A stretch of DNA of 64,000 nucleotides from Pseudomonas kielensis (GCF_014236655.1 NZ_JACMYG010000017.1:46310-110309), one strand, 5' to 3'; counted from the stretch's first letter, positions 1 to 8,506 are shown. The notes: generated by a model from the sequence alone, not told the origin. Made by a program: numbers and translations.

Positions 1-1
1 G

Positions 2-88
2 ACCGAAACCCTGGTGTGTCTGCGCGAGCAGAGTTCACGGCGCGTGGTGGCGACATTTCTGCAGATGGTGCGTGAGAGCCTGGAGTAA
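2..88 (+). CDS. C-terminal end of a LysR-type regulator (partial)
   Basis: An open frame enters from the left edge and stops with TAA at 86-88, giving 28 residues that end in VATFLQMVRESLE. This resembles the last helix of the effector domain of LysR-type regulators, which often end in a segment like this. The start and the DNA-binding domain lie outside the window, so the family call rests on a short tail only. It is followed by a REP-like pair, consistent with the end of a transcription unit. Confidence 0.45.
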   Translation, partial: TETLVCLREQSSRRVVATFLQMVRESLE

Positions 89-96
89 GCAGGTCC

Positions 97-190
97 GGCC
101 CTATCGCGGGTAGGCCGCAAGCGGACACAGCTCCCACAGTTCCACAACCCTACACCAGCCAAGTGGAAGCGAGCCTGCTAGCGATAGCCG
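97..190. repeat. REP-like palindromic pair
   Basis: Two degenerate REP-like units face each other in the gap between two LysR genes. The left one reads on the minus strand as TGTGGGAGCTGTGTCCGC followed by CCGCGATAG; the right one reads on plus as GAAGCGAGCCTGCTAGCGAT. Both resemble the intergenic REP families of fluorescent pseudomonads, whose core is a hairpin of the type GCGGGC-loop-GCCCGC ending in GAT. Neither hairpin is perfect, so these are probably eroded copies. Confidence 0.45.
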
Positions 191-202
191 CGCCACACGT
201 CA

Positions 203-1063
203 TCAGACAGGCGCCAGGGCGAAAAACGCCTGGATCAGGCGCAGGTCCCGGCGCCGCTCCATGCAGCCAATCAGGTGTCGATTGACCAACCCCTTACCGA
301 TGATCGGCACCGCCCGCACCCGCGGATCGTGACTGACCTCGACTGACGACACCACCCCGACCCCCAGTTCCGCCGCCACCGCCTCGGTCACCGCCTCGCG
401 GCTGTCCAGCTCCAGCAGCACCCGCGGGGTGATGCGCGCCTGGCTGCAGGCCTCATCGAACGTGCGCCGGGTGATGGAGCTCGGCTCACGCAGGACCATG
501 ATCACCTGGTCCAGCGCCTCGAGGCTGATGCCCTGGTCCAGGCTCGACCAGGGGTGACCGGCGGGCACCAACGCGCAGATCCGCGACTCGCTCAGGGCTT
601 GCAGGTGCAGGCCCTTGCGCGGCTCGACTTCGGTCAGGACCGCCACATCGGCGTGTTCGGACAGCAGCGCCGCGAGGGTTTCCTGGGCATTGCCCAAGCG
701 CAGGTTGACCGTGATGCCCGGGTAGCGCGCCCGCAGGCTGGCGAGCATCGGCATGACCATGTGCGGCCCGTCCGCCGCCACTTCCAGGCGCCCGGTCAGT
801 AACTGCCGGTTGGCCTCGAGCATGACCTGGGCTTCTTCGGCCAGGCCAAACATCGCCCGGGTGATCGCCGCCAGCTTGATGCCCTCCTCCGTCAGTTCGA
901 CCCGCCGTGCGGTGCGCCGCAACAGCGTGATCTGGTAGTGCTCCTCCAGCGCCTTGATGTGCCCGGTCACTGCCGGCTGGCTGATGAACAGACGGGCAGC
1001 GGCCCGGGTAAAGCTGCCCTCACGGGCCACCGCATCGAATGCGCGCAACTGGAACAGGTTCAT
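203..1063 (-). CDS. LysR-type regulator, probable regulator of phnWX
   Basis: A 286-residue LysR-type transcriptional regulator. The N-terminal winged helix-turn-helix is visible at about residues 1-60 (FTRAAARLFISQPAVTGHIKALEE), followed by a periplasmic-binding-protein-like effector domain from about residue 90. It is transcribed away from phnW with 109 bp between the starts, the usual layout for a LysR gene that controls its divergent neighbour; the same order is known in P. aeruginosa. The shared gap holds an inverted repeat suited to a LysR operator. I infer that it senses 2-aminoethylphosphonate or a breakdown product; the ligand cannot be read from the sequence. Length is normal for the family. 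Confidence 0.85.
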   Translation of the reverse strand: MNLFQLRAFDAVAREGSFTRAAARLFISQPAVTGHIKALEEHYQITLLRRTARRVELTEEGIKLAAITRAMFGLAEEAQVMLEANRQLLTGRLEVAADGPHMVMPMLASLRARYPGITVNLRLGNAQETLAALLSEHADVAVLTEVEPRKGLHLQALSESRICALVPAGHPWSSLDQGISLEALDQVIMVLREPSSITRRTFDEACSQARITPRVLLELDSREAVTEAVAAELGVGVVSSVEVSHDPRVRAVPIIGKGLVNRHLIGCMERRRDLRLIQAFFALAPV

Positions 1064-1099
1064 GAATAAGCCTTACTGATGATTGGCATAACAACAAAC

Positions 1100-1131
1100 A
1101 ATTTGATTGATGGCGCGGCAAATTGCAATTT
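1100..1131. promoter_or_regulatory. candidate LysR operator in the regulator-phnW gap
   Basis: An inverted repeat AATTTG (1100-1105), 13-base spacer, CAAATT (1119-1124) overlaps a perfect 12-base palindrome AAATTGCAATTT (1120-1131). LysR-type proteins bind dyads of the form T-N11-A in exactly this position between divergent genes. The site lies 42 bp before the phnW start and 37 bp before the regulator start. Function is inferred from position and symmetry. Confidence 0.5.
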
Positions 1132-1172
1132 ATCTCCCGTAGCTTCATCCCATCGATAACGAGGACACGCGA

Positions 1173-2282
1173 ATGAGCACTGCCGAACCCATCCTGCTCA
1201 CCCCCGGCCCATTGACGACTTCGGCCCGCACCCGCCAGGCGATGATGGTCGACTGGGGTTCATGGGATGACCGCTTCAATCAACTGACGGCCAGCCTCTG
1301 TGAACAACTGCTGAGCATCGTCAACGGCGCCGACAGCCACCACTGCGTCCCCCTGCAAGGCAGCGGGACCTTCGCCGTCGAAGCGGCGATCGGCACCCTG
1401 GTGCCCCGCGACGGTAAAGTGCTGGTGCTGATCAACGGCGCATATGGCAAGCGCCTGGCGAAAATCTGTGAGTACCTGGGCCGTTCGTTCAGCACCTTTG
1501 AAACCGCTGAAGACGAGCCGACCACTGCCGCCGATGTCGACCGCCTGCTGCGGGCCGACGCCAGCATCACCCACGTTGCGCTGATCCACTGCGAAACCAG
1601 CACCGGGATTCTCAACCCACTGGCGGACATCGCCCAGGTCATTGCCCAGCACGGCAAACGCCTGATCATTGACGCCATGAGTTCCTTTGGCGCGCTACCG
1701 ATCGATGCCCGGCAAGTCCCCTTCGACGCGCTGATCGCCGCCAGCGGCAAGTGCCTGGAAGGTGTGCCCGGCATGGGTTTTGTCTTCGCCAACAAGCAGG
1801 CCCTGGCCACTGCGGCCGGCAACTCCCATTCGCTGGCCATGGACTTGTTCGACCAGCACAGCTACATGGCCAAGACCGGCCAGTGGCGCTTCACCCCGCC
1901 GACCCACGTGGTCGCGGCGCTGCACGAGGCCCTGCTGCAATACAACGAAGAAGGCGGCTTGCCGGTACGCCACCAGCGCTACGCCGACAACTGCCAGGTG
2001 CTGCTCGAGGAAATGGCCAGGCTTGGCTTGCGCAGCTTCCTGCCGGCGGCCATCCAGGCGCCGATCATCGTCACCTTTCACGCCCCCCGGGACCCGCGCT
2101 ATCAATTCAAAGCGTTCTACGAACGGGTAAAGGCCAAGGGTTTCATCCTCTACCCAGGCAAGTTGACCCAGGTCGAAACCTTCCGCGTCGGCTGCATCGG
2201 CCACGTCAACCAGGCCGAGATGCGTGCAGCGGTGGCCGCTGTGGCCGAGGTCTTGCGCGAGATGGAAGTACTCGAGATCTGA
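1173..2282 (+). CDS. phnW: 2-aminoethylphosphonate:pyruvate aminotransferase PhnW
   Basis: A 369-residue class V, PLP-dependent aminotransferase. PhnW moves the amino group of 2-aminoethylphosphonate to pyruvate, giving phosphonoacetaldehyde and alanine in the cytoplasm. The N terminus LLTPGPLTTS and the PLP-lysine region SGKCLEGVPGMGF (lysine near residue 194) are typical, as is the DAMSSFGALP aspartate segment. A ribosome-binding site (GAGGAC) precedes the ATG. The next gene, phnX, lies 79 bp downstream and takes the product; together they form the phosphonatase route. Regulation is probably by the divergent LysR gene. Length matches the family. Confidence 0.96.
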   Translation: MSTAEPILLTPGPLTTSARTRQAMMVDWGSWDDRFNQLTASLCEQLLSIVNGADSHHCVPLQGSGTFAVEAAIGTLVPRDGKVLVLINGAYGKRLAKICEYLGRSFSTFETAEDEPTTAADVDRLLRADASITHVALIHCETSTGILNPLADIAQVIAQHGKRLIIDAMSSFGALPIDARQVPFDALIAASGKCLEGVPGMGFVFANKQALATAAGNSHSLAMDLFDQHSYMAKTGQWRFTPPTHVVAALHEALLQYNEEGGLPVRHQRYADNCQVLLEEMARLGLRSFLPAAIQAPIIVTFHAPRDPRYQFKAFYERVKAKGFILYPGKLTQVETFRVGCIGHVNQAEMRAAVAAVAEVLREMEVLEI

Positions 2283-2361
2283 CTTTTCAGCGATCAGCCG
2301 GCCGCTGGGTACGCCAGCGGCTACAGGGTTCATCATTCTCCAAATACAGGATTCGCACACT

Positions 2362-3189
2362 ATGAACTACACCAACCCAACAAAGCTGCAAGCCGCCATC
2401 CTCGACTGGGCCGGCACCGTGGTCGACTTCGGCTCGTTCGCGCCGACCCAGATCTTTGTCGAGGCCTTCGCCGAATTCGACGTGCAGGTGTCCATCGAGG
2501 AAGCCCGGGGCCCGATGGGGATGGGCAAGTGGGACCACATCCGCACCCTGTGTGACCAGCCACAAGTGGCTGAGCGCTATCGCCAGGTGTTTGGCCGCAC
2601 CCCGACCGACGATGACGTGACCGCCATCTACCAACGTTTCATGCCGCTGCAGATCGAAAAGATCGCCGAGCACTCGGCGTTGATCCCCGGTGCCCTGGAG
2701 ACCATTGCCAACCTGCGCCAGCAAGGCATCAAGATCGGTTCGTGCTCTGGGTATCCGAAGCAGGTGATGGACAAGGTGGTCGAACTGGCCGCCACCAACG
2801 GCTACATCGCCGATCACGTGGTCGCCACCGACGAAGTGCCCAACGGCCGCCCATGGCCGGCCCAGGCCCTGGCCAATGTCATCGCCCTGGGCATCGACGA
2901 CGTCGCCGCCTGCGTGAAGATCGACGACACCGTGCCCGGCATCCTCGAAGGCCGGCGCGCCGGGATGTGGACCGTGGCCCTGATCTGCTCCGGCAACGCG
3001 CTGGGCCTGACGTACGAGGGCTATCGCGCCCTGGGCAGCGACACCCTGGCCAACGAGCGCCAACGCATTCATGGCCTGTTCGAAGGTTCGCGCCCGCATT
3101 ACATGATCGACACCATCACCGACCTGCCCCAGGTGATCGCCGACATCAACAAACGCCTGGCCCAGGGTGAGATGCCACAAAGCAGCTGA
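2362..3189 (+). CDS. phnX: phosphonoacetaldehyde hydrolase (phosphonatase) PhnX
   Basis: A 275-residue HAD-superfamily enzyme that splits the carbon-phosphorus bond of phosphonoacetaldehyde to acetaldehyde and phosphate. The nucleophile motif AAILDWAGTVVDFGS is at residues 11-25, and the Schiff-base lysine lies in GPMGMGKWDHIR (about residue 54). Later HAD motifs include SCSGYPKQVMDKV and the acidic pair VKIDDTVPGI. The frame is open further upstream to 2224, inside phnW, but the ATG at 2362 (MNYTNPTKL) gives the family length and has an AGGA upstream. It is the second gene of the phnWX operon and is followed directly by a strong terminator. Confidence 0.95.
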   Translation: MNYTNPTKLQAAILDWAGTVVDFGSFAPTQIFVEAFAEFDVQVSIEEARGPMGMGKWDHIRTLCDQPQVAERYRQVFGRTPTDDDVTAIYQRFMPLQIEKIAEHSALIPGALETIANLRQQGIKIGSCSGYPKQVMDKVVELAATNGYIADHVVATDEVPNGRPWPAQALANVIALGIDDVAACVKIDDTVPGILEGRRAGMWTVALICSGNALGLTYEGYRALGSDTLANERQRIHGLFEGSRPHYMIDTITDLPQVIADINKRLAQGEMPQSS

Positions 3190-3207
3190 TAGCTCACGCG
3201 CCCGACA

Positions 3208-3244
3208 AAGCGCCAGCCCTTGACCGGGGCTGGCGCTTTTTTTT
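3208..3244 (+). terminator. rho-independent terminator of phnWX
   Basis: The stem AGCGCCAGCCC / GGGGCTGGCGCT with a short loop is followed by eight T residues. It lies about 20 bases after the phnX stop. Confidence 0.9.
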
Positions 3245-3387
3245 GCACAAAAGCCTGTGGCAGAGCGCTGGACGTAGGACAAGAGCCTGACTTGGCTCAG
3301 GCAATTTCCCCCTAACAGGATTACAGTTAGCGCACTCCGTCGCACAAGAATGGAGATTTATGACCTGAATACTGAGGAATGGACCCT

Positions 3388-3936
3388 ATGCCCTGGAAGA
3401 ACTCTGTCTCACGCTACAGCACCGTATCGATCGCGCTGCACTGGTTGATGCTGGTGCTGCTGGCCGTGGTGTATGCCACCATCGAACTGCGTGGGATCTT
3501 TCCCAAAGGCAGTGGCGGTCGGACCCTGATCAAGGAAGCGCACTTCATGCTCGGCCTGACCGTGTTCGTCCTGGTCTGGCTCCGCCTGTTCGCCCGCAGC
3601 CTGGGAGTGGCACCGAAAATCGTACCGACTCCACCCCGCTGGCAAAGCCTGCTGGCGACCCTGATGCACGTCGCGCTGTATGTGTTCATGATCGGCATGC
3701 CGATCCTCGGCTGGCTGATCACCAGCGCCGCCGGCCATCAAGTGATGTTCTATGGCATCGACCTGCCGCTGTTGATCGGCGAAGACAAGGAGCTGGCCAA
3801 GCAGATCGAAGGCTGGCATGTGCTGGGCGGCACCATCGGTTACTGGCTGATCGGCCTGCACGCCGTGGCCGGACTGGCGCACCATTATTACTACCGCGAC
3901 AACACCCTGCTGCGGATGATGCCCAAACGCGGTTAA
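3388..3936 (+). CDS. cytochrome b561 family membrane protein
   Basis: A 182-residue diheme b-type cytochrome of the bacterial b561 family, which passes electrons from quinol in the inner membrane. Four membrane segments are visible: about residues 10-30 (VSIALHWLMLVLLAVVYATI), 48-66, 84-108 and 142-162. The heme-ligand histidines fit the family pattern: H in IALHWL, H in KEAHFMLG, and H in the last segment (GLHAVAGLAHH). The frame also has an ATG at 3379, but GAGGA then sits only one base away; the ATG at 3388 has good spacing, so I chose it. The stop overlaps the end of the convergent gene by four bases. The electron acceptor is unknown. Confidence 0.9.
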   Translation: MPWKNSVSRYSTVSIALHWLMLVLLAVVYATIELRGIFPKGSGGRTLIKEAHFMLGLTVFVLVWLRLFARSLGVAPKIVPTPPRWQSLLATLMHVALYVFMIGMPILGWLITSAAGHQVMFYGIDLPLLIGEDKELAKQIEGWHVLGGTIGYWLIGLHAVAGLAHHYYYRDNTLLRMMPKRG

Positions 3937-4874
3937 ACCTGCGCCTGGGTGGCAAAACCCCGGCGGCCCTGCAAGCCGCCGGTGTGCACAAAGATCCAGC
4001 GCGTACCGGACGCCACCTGCCCCGCCTCGACCTGCTGCTTGAGCGCCAGCAAGGCCTTGCCGGTGTACAGCGGTTCCAGCGGCAGGCCACTGGCCTGCTC
4101 GGTGGCCTCGATGAACGCCAGCAGCACCGGGTCGACCTTGGCAAAACCGCCGCGGCTGCCATCGATGAGCCCATAGTCGCCCACTGAGCACCCGCCCTGC
4201 GCCAGGATCGCTGCGACCTGCTCTGCCACGCCATGGTCGTGCGGTACCGCCAACACCCCCTGCACCGGATGCCTGCCCGCCTCGGCCAGCACCAGACCCG
4301 CCAGCGTGGTACCCGTCCCGCAGGCCAGCCACCAACCGTGATGATCGGTCCAGCCCAGGCCAGGCAGCTGTTCAGCGACCAGGCCCAGCAGTTGCCCGCA
4401 ACCACGCGCCCCCGCCAAGCCGCCACCGCCCTCGGGAATGGGCTCAAACCCCGGGTACTGCGCCAGCCACGGCTGCCAGAACCCAGGCTCATGCCGGGCT
4501 CGATAGCCGCCGTAACCCAGCCAGTGCAGGTGCATGCCGAACGCCTGCAGGTCCTGCACCGTGGCGTTGGACTGGGGATGCCCACGCAACAGGCCGACGG
4601 TGGCAAAACCAAAGCGCTTGCCGGCCGCCGCCAGGGCGTGCAGGTGATTGGACCAGGCACCGCCCAGGCTGATGACACCCTGCGCCCCCGCCTCGCCGGC
4701 AAGCCGCAGGTGATCCATCAGTTTGAACCACTTGTTGCCACAGATCAGCGGGTCGATCAGGTCCAGACGCAGCACCGCGACCTCGACACCGGCACGGTCG
4801 AGCCAGTCCAGGTGCAGGGGTTCGAGGGGGGCGTGGGGAGACCAATCGGCAGGTAGGCAAAGCATCGGCAACAT
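3933..4874 (-). CDS. PLP-dependent ACC deaminase / D-cysteine desulfhydrase family enzyme
   Basis: A 313-residue fold-type II PLP enzyme. The cofactor lysine is in LICGNKWFKLMDHL (about residue 48), followed by GVISLGGAWSNHLHALAAAGKRFGF, the serine-asparagine-histidine segment that contacts substrate. The glycine-rich phosphate loop ACGTGTTLAGLVLA is also present. Members act on D-cysteine, ACC or related amino acids; the sequence differs from true AcdS around the lysine, so a D-cysteine desulfhydrase-like activity is more likely than ACC deamination. Two ATG codons (4874 and 4865) can serve as start. It ends convergent with the cytochrome b561 gene, overlapping by four bases. Confidence 0.85.
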   Translation of the reverse strand: MLPMLCLPADWSPHAPLEPLHLDWLDRAGVEVAVLRLDLIDPLICGNKWFKLMDHLRLAGEAGAQGVISLGGAWSNHLHALAAAGKRFGFATVGLLRGHPQSNATVQDLQAFGMHLHWLGYGGYRARHEPGFWQPWLAQYPGFEPIPEGGGGLAGARGCGQLLGLVAEQLPGLGWTDHHGWWLACGTGTTLAGLVLAEAGRHPVQGVLAVPHDHGVAEQVAAILAQGGCSVGDYGLIDGSRGGFAKVDPVLLAFIEATEQASGLPLEPLYTGKALLALKQQVEAGQVASGTRWIFVHTGGLQGRRGFATQAQV

Positions 4875-4918
4875 CGTTCACAAGACGTGGAAGGCCAGTC
4901 TACCAGCCATGCACCTCA

Positions 4919-5034
4919 TAGCAGCTGCCGAGCCTGCGACGCTGCGTTCGCCTGCGAAGCGGGCGCCAAGGACCCACGCCAACCCGGCGAGGACTGCGTC
5001 CTCGAACACAGCCTCGCGCGCTCGGCAGCTGCTA
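4919..5034. repeat. 116-bp intergenic element with perfect 15-bp terminal inverted repeats
   Basis: The element begins with TAGCAGCTGCCGAGC (4919-4933) and ends with its exact reverse complement (5020-5034). The interior is also rich in partial inverted repeats (CTGCGACGCTGCGTTCG against GAACACAGCCTCGCG). It lies between the starts and ends of two genes and contains no gene. The sequence type AGCTGCCGAGCCTGCGA is familiar to me as a dispersed intergenic repeat of Pseudomonas; copy number in this genome cannot be judged from one window. Confidence 0.7.
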
Positions 5035-5056
5035 CCAATACTGATCGAAGTGAAAG

Positions 5057-5085
5057 CACCGCGATTGCTTTGCACAATCGCGGTG
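5057..5085 (-). terminator. hairpin after fadH, probable terminator
   Basis: An 11-bp perfect stem CACCGCGATTG / CAATCGCGGTG with a 7-base loop lies 37 bases beyond the fadH stop. On the minus strand it is followed by CTTTCACTT, a weak T tract, so termination may be only partial. Confidence 0.6.
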
Positions 5086-5121
5086 TCGGGTGACGGCTGT
5101 TCCGGCCGGACCCAGGTTGAC

Positions 5122-7161
5122 TTAGAGCTCAGCCGCCAGGCGCGATCCCTGATTGATCGCGCGCTTGGCATCCAGCTCCGCCGCCACGTCCGCACCACCG
5201 ATCAGGTGCACGTTCTGCCCAGCGGCCAGCAGGCCGTCGTACAGTTCGCGCAGCGGATCCTGGCCGGCGCAGATCACAATGTTGTCCACCGGCAACAGTT
5301 GCGGCTCGCCCGTCTCGCCGATGCGGATGTGCAAGCCGGCGTCGTCGATCTTCAGGTACTCGACGCTGTTGAGCATCTGCACCTGCTTGTTCTTAAGACC
5401 GGTGCGGTGAATCCAGCCGGTGGTCTTGCCCAAGCCGTCCCCGACCTTGGATTTCTTGCGTTGCAGCAGGAACACTTCACGGGCCGGGGCATGGGGCTCG
5501 GCCTTGATGCCCGCCACGCCACCGCGCGCTTGCAGGTGAGTGTCGATGCCCCACTCCTTCCAGAAGGCTTCACGGTCCTGGCTGGTGGCCACGCCCTGAT
5601 GCACGAGGAATTCCGACACGTCGAAACCGATACCGCCGGCGCCAATCACCGCGACTTTTTTACCCACCGGCTTGCGCTGCAGAATCACGTCCAGGTAGCT
5701 CAGCACCTTGGCATGGTCGATACCGGGGATCGCTGGCAGCCGTGGTGCGATGCCGGTGGCCAGGATCACTTCGTCGTAGCCGCCGGCGACCAGTTGTGGC
5801 ACATCGACCCGAGTGTTCAGGCACAGCTCGACATGGCTGGTCTGCAACTTGCGATTGAAGTAGCGCAGGGTTTCGAAGAACTCTTCCTTGCCCGGCACAC
5901 GTTTGGCGACGTTGAACTGACCGCCGATTTCGCTGGCCGAATCGAACAGCGTCACTTGATGGCCGCGCTCGGCGGCAACGGTGGCGGCCGCCAGCCCCGC
6001 AGGCCCGGCACCGACCACCGCGATCTTCTTGATCTGCTGCACCGGCAGGTAGTTGAGTTCGGTTTCGTGGCAGGCACGCGGGTTGACCAGGCAGGAGGTC
6101 AACTTGCCGCCAAAGGTGTGGTCCAGGCAGGCCTGGTTGCAGCCGATGCAGGTGTTGATTTCATCACCCCGCCCGGCAGCGGCCTTGTTGACGAACTCCG
6201 GATCGGCGAGGAACGGCCGGGCCATCGAGACCATGTCGGCATCGCCTTCGGCGAGGATCTGCTCGGCGACTTCCGGGGTGTTGATACGGTTGGTGGTGAT
6301 CAGCGGAATACCCACCGAACCGCGCAATTTGGCGGTGACCTTGCTGAATGCCGCACGCGGCACCTTGGTGGCGATGGTTGGAATCCGCGCTTCGTGCCAG
6401 CCGATCCCGGTGTTGATGATCGTTGCACCGGCCTGCTCGATGGCCTTGGCCAACTGCACGATTTCTTCCCAACTGCTGCCGCCTTCCACCAGGTCGAGCA
6501 TCGACAGGCGGAAGATGATGATGAAATTCGGGCCCACCGCTTCGCGCACGCGACGCACGATTTCCACCGGCAGGCGCATGCGGTTTTCGTAGGCACCGCC
6601 CCAGCGGTCGGTGCGATGGTTGGTGTGGGCGGCGAGGAACTGGTTAATGAAATAACCTTCCGAGCCCATGATCTCGACGCCGTCGTACTCGGCGGTTTGC
6701 GCCAGGGTGGAGCAGGTGACGAAATCGCTGATCTGTTTCTCGATCCCTTCCTCGTCCAGCTCTTTGGGCTTGAACGGGTTGATCGGCGCCTGGATAGCGC
6801 TCGGTGCCACCTGTTTCGGGCTGTAGGCATAACGCCCGGCGTGGAGGATCTGCATGCAGATCTTGCCACCGGCTTCATGCACCGCACGGGTGACAATCTG
6901 GTGTTTCAGCGCTTCTTCAAGGGTGGTCAACTTGGCCGCGCCAGCGTACACGCCGCCCTCTTCGTTCGGGCCGATACCGCCGGTGACCATCAGGCCAACG
7001 CCGCCACGGGCACGCTCGGCAAAGTAGGCCGCCATGCGTTCGAAACCGCCCGGCTTCTCTTCCAGCCCGGTGTGCATCGAGCCCATCAGGGTGCGGTTGC
7101 GCAACGTGGTAAAGCCCAGGTCCAGCGGGGCCAGCAGGTGCGGGTAGTGAGCGGCGGCCAT
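5122..7161 (-). CDS. fadH: 2,4-dienoyl-CoA reductase (NADPH) FadH
   Basis: A 679-residue iron-sulfur flavoprotein that reduces 2,4-dienoyl-CoA during beta-oxidation of unsaturated fatty acids. The N-terminal half is an Old-Yellow-Enzyme barrel binding FMN (LDLGFTTLRNRTLMGSMHTG). The [4Fe-4S] cysteines are in CIGCNQACLDHTF and LTSCLVNPRAC (about residues 340-365). Two dinucleotide folds follow, for FAD (VVGAGPAGLAAATVAAERGH) and NADPH (VAVIGAGGIGFDVSEFLV). An upstream GTG at 7173 is in frame, but the ATG at 7161 has GGAG at proper spacing and gives the length of E. coli FadH. It stands alone and diverges from the nitrilase-like gene, an order also known in P. aeruginosa. Confidence 0.96.
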   Translation of the reverse strand: MAAAHYPHLLAPLDLGFTTLRNRTLMGSMHTGLEEKPGGFERMAAYFAERARGGVGLMVTGGIGPNEEGGVYAGAAKLTTLEEALKHQIVTRAVHEAGGKICMQILHAGRYAYSPKQVAPSAIQAPINPFKPKELDEEGIEKQISDFVTCSTLAQTAEYDGVEIMGSEGYFINQFLAAHTNHRTDRWGGAYENRMRLPVEIVRRVREAVGPNFIIIFRLSMLDLVEGGSSWEEIVQLAKAIEQAGATIINTGIGWHEARIPTIATKVPRAAFSKVTAKLRGSVGIPLITTNRINTPEVAEQILAEGDADMVSMARPFLADPEFVNKAAAGRGDEINTCIGCNQACLDHTFGGKLTSCLVNPRACHETELNYLPVQQIKKIAVVGAGPAGLAAATVAAERGHQVTLFDSASEIGGQFNVAKRVPGKEEFFETLRYFNRKLQTSHVELCLNTRVDVPQLVAGGYDEVILATGIAPRLPAIPGIDHAKVLSYLDVILQRKPVGKKVAVIGAGGIGFDVSEFLVHQGVATSQDREAFWKEWGIDTHLQARGGVAGIKAEPHAPAREVFLLQRKKSKVGDGLGKTTGWIHRTGLKNKQVQMLNSVEYLKIDDAGLHIRIGETGEPQLLPVDNIVICAGQDPLRELYDGLLAAGQNVHLIGGADVAAELDAKRAINQGSRLAAEL

Positions 7162-7372
7162 CGGTAACTCCACAACGAGTAATCACGGAAAAAGTGCGGA
7201 CGCTCTTGGGCGTCCATCGGTTATGGGTCACAGACTAAGAGCAGGCCCGCCCGCACTCAATGACCGTAACTGACAAGTTATTGATCCAAATGTGCAGCAC
7301 CCCTTGGCATTCGCCGGCATGGCGCCTACCCTAGTCGGCGAACCCTGCACACGGCTGATCCTTAGTTTTCTC

Positions 7373-8503
7373 ATGCGCAAACTTCTTTACCTGACATTCG
7401 CCATGGCCTTGCTCGCTGCCCTCACCACCTACGCCATGTGGACCGCCGAACGCCCGGTGGGGCATTACCTGTCCGACCTGCGCATCCAGCTCGCGGTGGA
7501 TCAGGGCGTACCCGGTGACCGGGGCAACCTGCTGGGGATCCAGCCAGAACTGTTCCCCACCGACTACCAAAGTCCCGAACGCCTGCATCGCAAACTCGCG
7601 GCCTACTTGCAGCAAGCCCGCGACCAGGGCCTGCTCAACGCCAAGACCATCGTCGTGCTGCCTGAACATATCGGCACCTGGTTGATGGTCAGCGGCGAGA
7701 AGGACGAGCTGTACCAGGCCAGCACGTTCGACGAAGCCATGAACTGGCTGGCGGTGAGCAATCCCCTGCCTTTCCTGCGGGCGCTGATCGGCGCCCAGGG
7801 TGACAGCCGCCTGGAGGATGCCCACCTGCGCATGAAGGCCAAGAGCATGGCCGGCCAGTACCAGGCGCTGTTCGGCGGCCTGGCCCGGGAATTCGACATC
7901 ACCCTGGTGGCGGGCAGCATCGTGCTGCCGGAGCCGAGCGTCAAAGACGGCGCCCTGAGTATTGGCAAGGGTCCGTTGTACAACACCAGCCTGGTGTTTG
8001 GCCGGGACGGTGCGCCCATCGGCCAGCCGCAACGGCAGTTGAGCCCGAGCCTCGCCGAGCAAGGGTTTATCCGGCCCAGTGGCGACCGGGCGATCAACGT
8101 GATCCAGACCCCCGCCGGGCGCCTTGGGGTGCTGATCGGCAACGACAGCTGGTACCCGGACAACTACCGCAAGCTCAACGACCAGGGTGCCGAATTGATC
8201 GCCGTGCCGGCCTTCGTCACCGGCCGCAGTACCTGGGATCAACCCTGGCGCGGTTACCAGGGGCCCTCCACCCCAAGTGAGATCAGCCTCAAGCCGGGTG
8301 AGCTCAGCGAAGGCCAGGCCTGGCATCGCCTGACCCTGACCGCACAGCCACCCAGCAGCCTGGCCAATGCCGGGGTCAGCGTGTTCCTGCGTGGCCAGTT
8401 CTGGAACCAGGGCAGCGCCGGTCAGAGTTTCCTCAGCAGCAATGGGCAGCACTTCGCCGATGGCGAAGCCCGCGGCGCCCGTTTGTTGAATATCTGGTTG
8501 TAA
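7373..8503 (+). CDS. nitrilase-fold protein lacking catalytic Cys and Lys, membrane-anchored or secreted
   Basis: A 376-residue protein that I cannot assign a reaction. An N-terminal hydrophobic segment (residues 3-20, LLYLTFAMALLAALTTYA) suggests a signal peptide or anchor. The body follows the carbon-nitrogen hydrolase fold: the glutamate motif TIVVLPEHIGTWL (about residue 99), the strand DITLVAGSIVLP, the segment YNTSLVFGRDGAPIGQPQRQLSP where the catalytic lysine normally sits, and RLGVLIGNDSWYPDNYRKL where the cysteine normally sits. Lysine and cysteine are replaced (R/Q and G). The open frame extends upstream to 7292, but the ATG at 7373 begins a good signal sequence. The AraC-type gene starts 3 bases after its stop, so the two are probably cotranslated. 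Confidence 0.75.
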   Translation: MRKLLYLTFAMALLAALTTYAMWTAERPVGHYLSDLRIQLAVDQGVPGDRGNLLGIQPELFPTDYQSPERLHRKLAAYLQQARDQGLLNAKTIVVLPEHIGTWLMVSGEKDELYQASTFDEAMNWLAVSNPLPFLRALIGAQGDSRLEDAHLRMKAKSMAGQYQALFGGLAREFDITLVAGSIVLPEPSVKDGALSIGKGPLYNTSLVFGRDGAPIGQPQRQLSPSLAEQGFIRPSGDRAINVIQTPAGRLGVLIGNDSWYPDNYRKLNDQGAELIAVPAFVTGRSTWDQPWRGYQGPSTPSEISLKPGELSEGQAWHRLTLTAQPPSSLANAGVSVFLRGQFWNQGSAGQSFLSSNGQHFADGEARGARLLNIWL

Positions 8504-8506
8504 CCC

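Noticed and set aside
3284..3330. Short inverted repeats before cytochrome b561 (GCCTGA/TCAGGC and CTAAC/GTTAG)
   Set aside because: Too short to separate from chance and not matched to a known regulator site.
4723..7167. 814-residue open frame opposite fadH
   Set aside because: Composition is typical of antisense frames and fadH is intact with all cofactor motifs.
7273..7300. Anr box near the fadH/nitrilase-like gap (TTGATCCAAATGTG)
   Set aside because: Only the first half-site matches well; the second half reads ATGTG, and no -10 follows at the right distance.
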